DNA from: an uncultured Bacteroidales bacterium
Lineage (GTDB): Bacteria; Bacteroidota; Bacteroidia; Bacteroidales; WCHB1-69
Assembly: GCA_946407715.1 (NCBI GenBank)
Contig: CAMJPH010000004.1
Location: forward strand, 1-64,000
Length of the DNA stretch: 64,000 nucleotides
Direction of reading: 5' to 3'
Below, in pieces: positions 9,026 to 16,445 of this stretch. The translations under genes were made by a program, and so were the position numbers. Within the stretch, counting starts at the first letter, position 1. Each line of letters starts with the position of its first letter. Below the pieces are notes generated by a model. The model was not told the origin of the DNA, made no database searches, and saw only the letters and a program-made list of their open reading frames with translations.

Positions 9026-9682
9026 CAACAAAAACCGTTGTTTGTCAAGGGTTTTGCGAGATTTTTCTTGCTTTTGAGAATCAGAGATTTATAATTTTTA
9101 TTTACAATTTATTTTGTTGATTGTTAAGATTTAAGACAGGGATTTCGCTGATTTTTGGCCCTTGCGATAAGGAGGTTCCGTTTGGCCGAGGCCTGATTCC
9201 ACGTATTGAAGCTCCGAAGCCATCTTCCGTTAAAAACAAGTGATTTTTTCAATTAAGAATGCTGGGGGGAAACGGGATTGGTGTCGGTTAACTTGATAAA
9301 GTCCGGTCCCCCGTTTTGTACATTATTCATTGTACATTGTACATTGATCAGTTTCCGGCAGGGGAGGGTGGCCAAACGGAATGGTGCATTTGCTGTTCGT
9401 TTCCGCTTGCGCTTGCGGGTGGCACGGTTGATCGGTTGTCCTTGCTCTTGCGGGTCGTGCGGGTTGCGAAGCGCACTGCTCTGGCGGGCGACCCATGCAC
9501 CATTCCGTTTTGCCGGAAGAGGGAGGCGTTGGATCGCGAGGGTGTCGTTGTCGTCAAGGCACGCGGTGGCTTGTCAGGACAGGATGGCAAAACGAAATCC
9601 CGTACCCGCAAGGGCGCATTTCAATCGCTACAAAGGATGATGTAATTATGAAGAAAGTAAAGAGATGGATTTTATACATGGG
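9026..9682. other. Non-coding stretch, partly GC-rich, with inverted repeats
   Basis: No convincing gene lies here: the open frames have poor composition and no ribosome-binding context. The stretch 9360-9620 is clearly more GC-rich than both flanks. TTCCGTTTGGCC (9176-9187) is the inverse of GGCCAAACGGAA (9370-9381). TGCACCATTCCGTTT (9496-9510) is the inverse of AAACGGAATGGTGCA (9374-9388). A GCAAAACG stretch near 9588 resembles the same motif. It may be a decayed mobile element or a structured RNA. Confidence 0.5.
9370..9515. repeat. 15-bp inverted repeat enclosing ~107 bp
   Basis: AAACGGAATGGTGCA at 9374-9388 pairs exactly with TGCACCATTCCGTTT at 9496-9510. The left arm also extends to GGCC and the right arm to GCCGG with a mismatch. 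Enclosed DNA is GC-rich and not coding. Confidence 0.7.
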
Positions 9683-9716
9683 CGAAAATAGAGTTCGTAA
9701 AACGAGTGTACTTTTG
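9683..9716 (+). promoter_or_regulatory. Palindromic operator plus -7 box (copy 1 of 4)
   Basis: CGAA-AATAGAG-TTCG (9683-9697) lies 26 nt (C to T) upstream of the -7 box TACTTTTG (9709-9716). Sequence after the box is CGGCGTCAAA. Three further copies with the same geometry occur at 10350, 11960 and 14646. It serves the zinc-ribbon gene at 9755. Confidence 0.75.
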
Positions 9717-9754
9717 CGGCGTCAAACGGAATTACAAACCAGAAATTTAGCGTC

Positions 9755-10318
9755 ATGAGTAAGACCTACAGAAGTGCTCCGGAAGATTATAAAATTAAAG
9801 AAAAAACAACAGCCATCAAGCCAAAACATACAAGGTATTGTTACGACTGTCGCAGAAACAAACTTCTGTTTTCGACAAAGGAAAAGGCTGAACGCTACAT
9901 ATCATTTAATTCGGCAGCGATAAAAGAAGAAAGCGGCTATGCACCAGTGCGTGCCTATTATTGTGTGGCTTGTGGAGGATGGCATGTGACCCACCTGTCT
10001 GAATTCCAATCACAATCAAAGTATGAAGAGTTCTGTGACAGCTTGGTGAAAAGAAAAAAGAACAAAGTGTCAAAACCTGTTGCGGTTCAACCTGTCGCTT
10101 CTGATTCTCTAGAATCCCTTCGTGAATCTTGCCAAAAGGCAATGAAGAAGATTTCGAAATACTATGCAAAAGGACTGAATATCCAATGCGAGAAGGAAAT
10201 ACTACGTATCACAGAAATGTTACAAAACAGCACCATCTTGTCGGACAACTTTAAGGAGTCCTACTATGGTATGCTTGAGATTATTGGCTCTCAAATTCTC
10301 TTAAATACTGTTGCATAA
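9755..10318 (+). CDS. Zinc-ribbon protein of unknown function
   Basis: A 187-residue basic protein. The N-terminal half carries two cysteine pairs, CYDC (about residues 29-32) and CVACGGWH (about 69-76), with HVTH following, so a treble-clef or zinc-ribbon fold is likely. The C-terminal half is a helical Ser/Lys/Glu-rich segment. Small proteins with a CxxCGGWHxT motif occur in Bacteroidetes mobile regions, with no function known to me. It has its own promoter with the shared operator and so probably belongs to the same regulon as the retron. ATG 9755 overlaps the stop of an unlikely 36-codon frame. Confidence 0.7.
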   Translation: MSKTYRSAPEDYKIKEKTTAIKPKHTRYCYDCRRNKLLFSTKEKAERYISFNSAAIKEESGYAPVRAYYCVACGGWHVTHLSEFQSQSKYEEFCDSLVKRKKNKVSKPVAVQPVASDSLESLRESCQKAMKKISKYYAKGLNIQCEKEILRITEMLQNSTILSDNFKESYYGMLEIIGSQILLNTVA

Positions 10319-10349
10319 TGCGAGGTTGTTTATTCAAACCGAAAAATCC

Positions 10350-10383
10350 CGAAAATAGGTTTCGCATAATTTTGATATTTTTG
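10350..10383 (+). promoter_or_regulatory. Palindromic operator plus -7 box (copy 2 of 4)
   Basis: CGAA-AATAGGT-TTCG (10350-10364) lies 26 nt upstream of TATTTTTG (10376-10383), followed by CAGCATCAAA. It drives the 145-aa gene and probably the WYL regulator behind it. Confidence 0.78.
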
Positions 10384-10426
10384 CAGCATCAAATCAAATG
10401 TATAATCATACAATAAAAGAATAAAT

Positions 10427-10864
10427 ATGGAATTAACAACAAGAGAAAAAAGAGTGATTGTTAAACGGTTGATTAGCAAGAACAAAGTCGAATTTGATAG
10501 TTTGTTAAGCGAGTTGGTTTGTTCTAATTATAGTTCAACAAAGGGCGACAGTTTTGATTTTCAATTAAATTCAATTGAACTACGCGAATTAACATCTAAA
10601 GAATGGACGATCTTTTTGAGTATGCCAGTTCGGATTTTGCAATGGATAGTGGAAAGTTTCACATCAACTATCAACAAAAAGTACTGCCAATCATTAACCG
10701 AACAGGAAGCCCTTGATGAAATGTGGAGAACGCTAAAGAATGAAAACAAGGTGGACGTACTAATGTTCATATTTGGTTTTACCGAGGATGAATTAAAAGA
10801 GTACTTTGCTGGGCAAATCTCTATGATCTACCAAAAGTACAATTTCCAATCGATGGAATCGTAA
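10427..10864 (+). CDS. Hypothetical small protein upstream of the WYL regulator
   Basis: A 145-residue, mainly helical protein without cysteine motifs, signal peptide or membrane segment. I do not recognise the family. It starts 43 bp after a -7 box that carries the island's palindromic operator. It ends 66 bp before the WYL regulator gene, and no promoter is visible between them, so the two are probably co-transcribed. Codon use is AT-rich, like the rest of the island. A role as a co-regulator or as a component of the defence system is possible, but nothing in the sequence proves it. Confidence 0.62.
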   Translation: MELTTREKRVIVKRLISKNKVEFDSLLSELVCSNYSSTKGDSFDFQLNSIELRELTSKEWTIFLSMPVRILQWIVESFTSTINKKYCQSLTEQEALDEMWRTLKNENKVDVLMFIFGFTEDELKEYFAGQISMIYQKYNFQSMES

Positions 10865-10930
10865 TCAGCCGAACGAATATCAACAATATTCAAGGTCTAA
10901 AAAACAAACACGAACTATAATATTAAATCT

Positions 10931-11977
10931 ATGCCTGCAAACAAGAATGCTGTAACAAGGTACAAAGTGTTAGACGAATTGCTGTCCGACAAGTACCATT
11001 ACTATAACATACACGAACTGACTGAAAAGATCAATGACAGATTGGACGAATACGGATACAAGCCTGTTTCATCGCGAATGATTGAGAAAGACATCGAGTA
11101 CTTGTCTGAACGTCCGTTCTGTGCGAACATTCAAAGGTTCAGGCACGAGGGCAAACGTTGTATTAAATACGAAGACCCATCGTTTTCCATCTTTACAAAG
11201 GAGCTTTCAGAGGATGAAAAGATTCTTTTGCACGAGGTGCTTAGCACTATAGGCCAATTTGACGGGCTTGACAATTTCTACTGGCTTGACGGATTGAAGC
11301 AGCGGTTGAAAGACAGCGAGTCCAACCAGAAAAAGATAATCTTTTTCGCCAACAATCCGGACCTTGAGAACTCAAATCTATTGGGTCGGCTTTTTTCCTC
11401 TATCTCGAACAAGGTCGCACTCAAAATGATCTACAAGCCATTTGAACTTGAGAAAGAAACCTTTTTGTTCTATCCGTATGCCTTGAAACAATATAATGGA
11501 CGTTGGTTTGTCTTCGGTAGGAAAGACGAAACGGATATGATATATAATCTCGCCATCGATAGAATCCGAAAAATCGAACCGAAGCCGAATGCGGCCTACA
11601 TCGATTCGGATTTCAATCTGGAAGACCACATTTTTGATGTGGTTGGTGTCTCGATCCCCTTCGATGCTGAAATCGACGACATATTACTCTGGGTCTCGGA
11701 CAAGTCTTACAACTATGTCAGGACTAAACCATTGCATCCGACCCAAAAGGAAGTAAAGGGGACTGCCGATTTAAAACTGCGCGATAACTATCCCCAACTT
11801 AACGGAGGCCGTTTCATTAGATTGAGATGCATTGTCAACTATGAACTTAAACAAACCATAGCGTCTATGCTCGGAGAAATGATTGTGCTTGAACCTGTCA
11901 TTCTTCGTGATGAAATGGAACGATGCATTATCGCACAAAGTGAAAAATATAAAGCTATACGAAAAAAGGATGCGTAA
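10931..11977 (+). CDS. WYL-domain transcriptional regulator
   Basis: This 348-residue protein has an N-terminal winged-helix region (residues ~5-65, with RMIEKDIEYL as the recognition-helix region). A WYL domain follows (about 155-225, with ALKMIYKPFE and the NGRWFVFGRKDE / NLAIDRIRKI strands), then a C-terminal WCX-like extension. Proteins of this design (PafBC, DriD, and BrxR/CapW in defence islands) sense a nucleic-acid or nucleotide ligand; BrxR/CapW repress defence genes through palindromic operators. Four CGAA-N7-TTCG palindromes in nearby promoters, one before its own operon and one overlapping its last codons, make it the obvious candidate regulator of the retron island. Direct binding is inferred. 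Confidence 0.85.
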   Translation: MPANKNAVTRYKVLDELLSDKYHYYNIHELTEKINDRLDEYGYKPVSSRMIEKDIEYLSERPFCANIQRFRHEGKRCIKYEDPSFSIFTKELSEDEKILLHEVLSTIGQFDGLDNFYWLDGLKQRLKDSESNQKKIIFFANNPDLENSNLLGRLFSSISNKVALKMIYKPFELEKETFLFYPYALKQYNGRWFVFGRKDETDMIYNLAIDRIRKIEPKPNAAYIDSDFNLEDHIFDVVGVSIPFDAEIDDILLWVSDKSYNYVRTKPLHPTQKEVKGTADLKLRDNYPQLNGGRFIRLRCIVNYELKQTIASMLGEMIVLEPVILRDEMERCIIAQSEKYKAIRKKDA

Positions 11978-11993
11978 ATAAATCTTATTTTTG
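11960..11993 (+). promoter_or_regulatory. Palindromic operator plus -7 box of the retron (copy 3 of 4)
   Basis: CGAA-AAAAGGA-TGCG (11960-11974, one mismatch in the right arm) lies 26 nt upstream of TATTTTTG (11986-11993), followed by CGGCATCAAA. The operator overlaps the last five sense codons of the WYL gene, which may explain the mismatch. The predicted start of transcription falls at about 11999-12001, just before retron repeat a1. Confidence 0.75.
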
Positions 11994-11999
11994 CGGCAT

Positions 12000-12198
12000 C
12001 AAAACAAACGTTCTTTGAGAGTCCTTCTGAAATGGCATTTTGAAAACTGTCTGGCGTCTTGCCAGATTTCCAGGTCAAACTGGAAAAGCAATGTTAGTGC
12101 GTTATTGTTTTAAGGTGTTTGGATGTGTTTGGATGTTATTATAGTGATATATGGCATATACAAAGAAAACGAATTTCAGAAGACTCTCACGAACGTTT
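12000..12198 (+). ncRNA. Retron ncRNA (msr-msd) with a1/a2 repeats
   Basis: Repeat a1 (12006-12033) and a2 (12173-12198) are inverted complements over almost their full length: AACGTT, GAGAGT/ACTCTC and CTTCTGAAAT/ATTTCAGAAG, with small bulges. Such a pair bounding an RNA just upstream of a retron RT is the retron hallmark. After a1 comes GG at 12034-12035, the likely priming guanosine. Two msr stem-loops follow: CTGGC-GTCTT-GCCAG (12051-12065) and TTTCCAG-GTCAAA-CTGGAAA (12067-12086). The remaining ~86 nt would be the msd template. It contains a perfect tandem GTGTTTGGAT repeat (12115-12134) and only an imperfect long stem that I could pair. The exact reverse-transcribed length is not resolved. 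Confidence 0.87.
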
Positions 12199-12210
12199 TA
12201 GTATGTACAG

Positions 12211-13614
12211 ATGAATAGAGAAACTATTGCTGAAAAAGCGGAGAAAATGACGGAGAAGCAGGACCTGCTTCATTTGCTAAATGAAGTGAAGGTTGACATG
12301 CTTGGAGACAAGGCTCATCCCTTCAGTCTTCGACAGCTCTGCTATTACTGTAACCCAAGAGTTAACAGGAAAAGATACACTGATTTCGAGATCCCCAAAA
12401 AATCCGGAGGCAAGAGACGCATTTCCGCTCCAGTCAACGGCCTGAAATCTATACTTTCATGCCTGAATATCATTTTCCAAGCCATGTACGAACCCTCAGA
12501 AAATGCGATGGGGTTTGCTGTGGGGAAATCTGTCGTTGACAATGCCAAGATACATGTCGGCAAGAATTATGTGTTCAATACGGATTTGAAGGATTTCTTC
12601 CCAAGCATTCACCAAGCTCGTGTTTGGAAACGATTGCAATTGCCGCCCTTCAATTTCAATCAAAATATAGCTAACGTCATGGCTGGCCTTTGTTGTATGA
12701 AGGTAAGCAGTCCCGAAGGTGACAAGTATGTTCTTCCGCAAGGGGCACCCACTTCTCCCATAATCACAAATATGATATGCGACAAACTGGACAGGAGACT
12801 GAACGGGCTTGCGAACCGCTTTGGCCTGACATATACAAGATACGCAGACGACATTACTTTCAGTAGCATGCATAATGTTTATCAGGAGGATGGGGAGTTT
12901 ATCAAGGAACTTCGTAGAATCATAGAAGACCAGAATTTCACTATCAATGACTCCAAGACAAGGCTTCAGAGAAAGGGTTCACGACAAGAAGTGACAGGAC
13001 TGACCGTGTGTGCCGCTCCTAATGTGACAAAACAATATGTCCACAACATACGTTCTTTGCTTGCTATCTGGGAACACCATGGATATGACATTGCATACAG
13101 GCGTTTTCTTCCTCGATATATCGGAGAGAAAGGGCATGTAAAAAAAGGATCGCCGAATTTGGACAGTGTTTTGGCTGGCAAGCTTCTGTATTTGAAGATG
13201 GTCAAGGGCGCGGACAATCCGTTATATGCAAAATTGCAATGTCGTTTCGACAATTTGATTGGAACAATGAATGGCGAAATGACTTCTGACACAGAATTAC
13301 GCTTCCTATATACAATGGGGGCCAAAGAATTCGACTTCACACATTCCAAAGGAAAATTGGAGAAAATTCAGGATGGTTTCTGCTATATAGAGAATGCTGC
13401 CAGAATACCTTTCAAGATCAGCAAGCAATTGTCACAAGATGATTTAAATAATGACAATATCCAGATTTCGTATTGCGATAACGGGAAATCAAGGTTTTAC
13501 TTGGTCCACAAACCGTTCCTGCAAAAACAGCCCAAGGACGACTCTCGCAACGATGAACTGAATAAGAAACTTACTGCTTTATGCGATTCTGGTTTTGATT
13601 TAAACATTTTATAA
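12211..13614 (+). CDS. Retron reverse transcriptase
   Basis: A 467-residue reverse transcriptase that would use the upstream ncRNA as primer and template to make msDNA. Retron-specific marks are NAKIH (111-115, the NAxxH motif) in front of DLKDFFPS (125-132), LPQGAPTSP (175-183), the catalytic YADD (211-214) and VTGLTV (261-266). ATG 12211 lies 12 nt after repeat a2. The protein is about 130 residues longer than minimal retron RTs; the extension beyond ~340 shows no domain I know. The stop is 1 bp before the next start, so the RT and the HEPN-like protein are translationally linked. Group II intron and DGR RTs are excluded by NAxxH and the absence of maturase or variable repeats. Confidence 0.93.
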   Translation: MNRETIAEKAEKMTEKQDLLHLLNEVKVDMLGDKAHPFSLRQLCYYCNPRVNRKRYTDFEIPKKSGGKRRISAPVNGLKSILSCLNIIFQAMYEPSENAMGFAVGKSVVDNAKIHVGKNYVFNTDLKDFFPSIHQARVWKRLQLPPFNFNQNIANVMAGLCCMKVSSPEGDKYVLPQGAPTSPIITNMICDKLDRRLNGLANRFGLTYTRYADDITFSSMHNVYQEDGEFIKELRRIIEDQNFTINDSKTRLQRKGSRQEVTGLTVCAAPNVTKQYVHNIRSLLAIWEHHGYDIAYRRFLPRYIGEKGHVKKGSPNLDSVLAGKLLYLKMVKGADNPLYAKLQCRFDNLIGTMNGEMTSDTELRFLYTMGAKEFDFTHSKGKLEKIQDGFCYIENAARIPFKISKQLSQDDLNNDNIQISYCDNGKSRFYLVHKPFLQKQPKDDSRNDELNKKLTALCDSGFDLNIL

Positions 13615-13615
13615 G

Positions 13616-14512
13616 ATGGCTCAAGACAAAGAAAAATTAAAAAAATTGTTGGATTTCATCAAAGCATTGGCTGAAGAAGAAGGTAATGAATGGTTTGTTG
13701 ATGAATTGAAAATGAATTTTCCTTCTGTTCAGACAACGCAGGGCAATCTGGCTAACAGTATGGAGATTGAAAATCTGAACATGAGAATTTCAAGTATAGA
13801 GAAATATCTCGGCCTTGACTTCAGTACTGATACAACAGATTCCATAATTGACTATTCGAGAATAGGAGGTAAAGAGAACAGGAACAGGCTTGAAAGCGAC
13901 AATCGTGAAATGTTGCGTTGGCGATACGGAACCCGGTCACATATACAAGATTTTTATGAGTATTGCCGGTGTGCTCATCAACAAGCCGAGTTCCTATTGA
14001 ATTACTTTTATGAGAACGTCGAACAAGACTTGCAATCTTCCATACAACACATAAAGTGGTTCTTGCCAGACTATTTTACTATACGAGATACGATAAGTGA
14101 TGTCTCCGAAATACCTTACGCAAATAAACTATCGGCTTTTTACAAAGAACACCAAAACGAGCTTGGCTTTTATAACAGATCTATACTGGAGAAGACTAAT
14201 ACCACAAGAAACGAACTGTTACACAGGAGTCCTTCAAATAAAGATCTGCAAGAATGGAAGAAGTTCTTCAATACTATGAAAAATAGTGGCTTCCCGGTGT
14301 CAGAAATCTCATTTGATTTTAAGGTGTCTGAAATAAAAAAAGATGAGCAACTGTATAGGAACTTTATAATAAAATACGGTTATACGAACAAAGAATACCA
14401 GAATTATTTGTGGCATCTTTTCGTGGAAAGGAAACCGTATGGAGAAGTGTTACAGGCAGTCAAGACCCTCGCTGGGATCATACAGTCAAATGTAGTCCCT
14501 TCCGACAGGTGA
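13616..14512 (+). CDS. Retron-linked protein with HEPN-like RNase motif
   Basis: The 298-residue protein starts 1 bp after the RT stop. Residues 1-70 are charged and helical. A central alpha-helical part (about 95-215) ends in the motif R198-N-E-L-L-H203, which fits the R(N/D)x3-4H active site of HEPN ribonucleases. The helix before it (QQAEFLLNYFYENVEQ) is also HEPN-like. No membrane segment is visible. In retrons the gene beside the RT usually encodes the toxic effector held by the RT-msDNA complex, so a phage-triggered RNase is a fair inference. The assignment rests on one short motif and on context, and I do not match it to a numbered retron type. Confidence 0.7.
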   Translation: MAQDKEKLKKLLDFIKALAEEEGNEWFVDELKMNFPSVQTTQGNLANSMEIENLNMRISSIEKYLGLDFSTDTTDSIIDYSRIGGKENRNRLESDNREMLRWRYGTRSHIQDFYEYCRCAHQQAEFLLNYFYENVEQDLQSSIQHIKWFLPDYFTIRDTISDVSEIPYANKLSAFYKEHQNELGFYNRSILEKTNTTRNELLHRSPSNKDLQEWKKFFNTMKNSGFPVSEISFDFKVSEIKKDEQLYRNFIIKYGYTNKEYQNYLWHLFVERKPYGEVLQAVKTLAGIIQSNVVPSDR

Positions 14513-14645
14513 GAACAAGATCAATATGTCTTGTTCAAGCATTTTTTTAACGAACATCTGTTCATATACCGATAAGGTTTTTCAATGGACTAATGGAATG
14601 AGGTCAGAATGCCAAAACATAAATTATGAACAATCCAAACCAATA

Positions 14646-14679
14646 CGAATATAGGGTTCGCGAAGTAGTTGTATTTTTG
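14646..14679 (+). promoter_or_regulatory. Palindromic operator plus -7 box (copy 4 of 4)
   Basis: CGAA-TATAGGG-TTCG (14646-14660) lies 26 nt upstream of TATTTTTG (14672-14679), followed by CGGCATAAAA. It serves the 562-aa gene at 14701, linking that gene to the retron regulon. Confidence 0.78.
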
Positions 14680-14700
14680 CGGCATAAAAAATGAGCATCC

Positions 14701-16389
14701 ATGGATGAAAAAAGAGTTATAAACAGAGATTATATTGGAGTAGTTGTTGAAGAGTGTGGACTGCTCCAATACAAAGAAATTGACATTAACTACCCTCGGG
14801 AACTTGTGGCGGAAATGACAGCTATGGAAAAGGACGAACAATCAACTATAATTGATGCACAGAGACTTTTTTGGAAATATTACCCGAAGGATAGCACTGG
14901 AGATAAAGGATTAAACTACCTATTCCCTAACAGTTATGAATCAACTTATAATGTGTGGTCACATGCTCCGAAGTTTTTCAATCAACAAGATTTCCCAATC
15001 GATAAAGTTGATGTTGGTGGCCTTATGTCAACATGTCACATTGAAGAATATCTACTATACCCCTGTGGTTTTAATACCGAGAAAGAATATGTGCAATTTC
15101 TTGAACACAGAGAGCAGTTTTTTTTCTGTGAAAATCAGATATTAACCCTTAAAGAGTTCCAAGAGCAATATGATGGAGATCCTGAAAGGTATGCTAAAGA
15201 AATAATAGAACTTGAAAAATTGGAGAATAGCGATTTCAAGTATACTATTGAAATGGAGGATCTTCGGGAAAAATTCAAGGATGAAGTTCGTAAAAGAACA
15301 GAACGAGACCTTAAACAATTGGAAAATGAAATACGATCATATTTTATCAAGGGCTGCGTTCGTTATGTCCATGCGATTTGCTATGATAGGTTAAGGGAGA
15401 ATCTCCCTAAGTCCGCTTTCATGTTTTCTACTGATAATTTGGGTTGGACTACATATAAACATCAATTATCCCAAATAGAACGCTTTGAAATCCACACGAA
15501 CTATGGTTATGGGTCAAGATCGTATGCCTATTGTAATCTTTTCTACAAAGATATACCGATACTCCCATATACAGATGTGATTAAATACTCTTCTGTCGCA
15601 TGGTTGCAAATTGTGAACTATACTCGTAGTTTTGTTCCTCAGAGAGAGGTCTGTTGGGAAAAGACGTTTGATTTTGTGATTGCGGTGTCCAATTTGATAA
15701 AAAAGAATCCCCAAAAATTTATTGACGAGTTCATTGTGGATGAGATTAGTCAGCTGTTAAAACAACTGAAAGAGATTTTAAGGAACTCCCCTAAAGAGCT
15801 AAAAGAACACTTTGAAAGATATAAAATAGAAGACAGAAGAACAACATTTGTTTGGAGTACAGGATTGGATCAAGAATCCTACAAAATTTTCCCGGAAGAA
15901 CTTGCCGATGCTGAAAAAGTCGAAAAAATTACCGGTTGTTTGTTCTTTCTTGATAATATGCGTAAATTGAATGAGTTCATTCCTGTGATACGTGTATTCA
16001 TAAACGATTTGATCGCATTGAACAATCAAATAACCCCGATGATTGACTCCTATCTGTCTAAATTGTCGGAGGAAATACAACAGAATATGGCAGAAATAGA
16101 AGATCTGGCAGAAGCTATAAAGGAGGTTAAATCGCGTATGAAAAAATGCAAAGAGGAGAATGCTCCAGATTTGATCAAGGCACTCAATCTCAAAGAGGAT
16201 CTCCTAAATGATTACTTGGAAAATCATCCTCTTATAACAGATGCTTATCAGGAATATACCATTATGAGAGAAAAGTTAAGGGAACTTGATTGCCAAAAAG
16301 AAGAGAAATCCACGCATTTGCGGTTGCGAAAGAACTTTTCAAAGAGATTTGAGGAATGTAAAGAGAGGATTAATAGACTTATGAAATAG
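14701..16389 (+). CDS. Unknown large protein, paralogue A
   Basis: A 562-residue soluble protein that I do not recognise. It shares blocks with the next gene: an N-terminal INRDYIGVV ... YPRELVA ... WKYYPK region, a central beta-rich region, KITGCLFFL at about residue 410, and a C-terminal coiled coil with KSRMK and RFEECKERI. Compared with its neighbour it has an extra charged helical insert at roughly residues 150-215. No catalytic signature, signal peptide or membrane helix is visible. Its promoter has the same palindromic operator as the retron, so it is probably induced or repressed together with it. A structural or sensor role in defence is only a guess. Confidence 0.75.
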   Translation: MDEKRVINRDYIGVVVEECGLLQYKEIDINYPRELVAEMTAMEKDEQSTIIDAQRLFWKYYPKDSTGDKGLNYLFPNSYESTYNVWSHAPKFFNQQDFPIDKVDVGGLMSTCHIEEYLLYPCGFNTEKEYVQFLEHREQFFFCENQILTLKEFQEQYDGDPERYAKEIIELEKLENSDFKYTIEMEDLREKFKDEVRKRTERDLKQLENEIRSYFIKGCVRYVHAICYDRLRENLPKSAFMFSTDNLGWTTYKHQLSQIERFEIHTNYGYGSRSYAYCNLFYKDIPILPYTDVIKYSSVAWLQIVNYTRSFVPQREVCWEKTFDFVIAVSNLIKKNPQKFIDEFIVDEISQLLKQLKEILRNSPKELKEHFERYKIEDRRTTFVWSTGLDQESYKIFPEELADAEKVEKITGCLFFLDNMRKLNEFIPVIRVFINDLIALNNQITPMIDSYLSKLSEEIQQNMAEIEDLAEAIKEVKSRMKKCKEENAPDLIKALNLKEDLLNDYLENHPLITDAYQEYTIMREKLRELDCQKEEKSTHLRLRKNFSKRFEECKERINRLMK

Positions 16390-16445
16390 TGGGATTGTAA
16401 AATAGAGTGCTGGAAAAATATAGTAACAGATTGAAACAAATAAAC

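Noticed and set aside
9619..9655. CRISPR-repeat-like string (catttcaatcgctacaaagg)
   Set aside because: It occurs once, with no spaced copies and no cas genes in the window, so it is not a CRISPR array.
9278..9758. Open frames of 87-120 codons in the GC-rich block, and a 36-codon frame ending at the zinc-ribbon start
   Set aside because: Composition is Arg/Cys/Ser-rich and unnatural, there is no family resemblance, and the island promoter lies inside the last frame.
12211..13614. Diversity-generating retroelement or group II intron RT
   Set aside because: The NAxxH and VTG motifs and the a1/a2 RNA are retron features; no template/variable repeat pair, avd gene or intron domain was seen.
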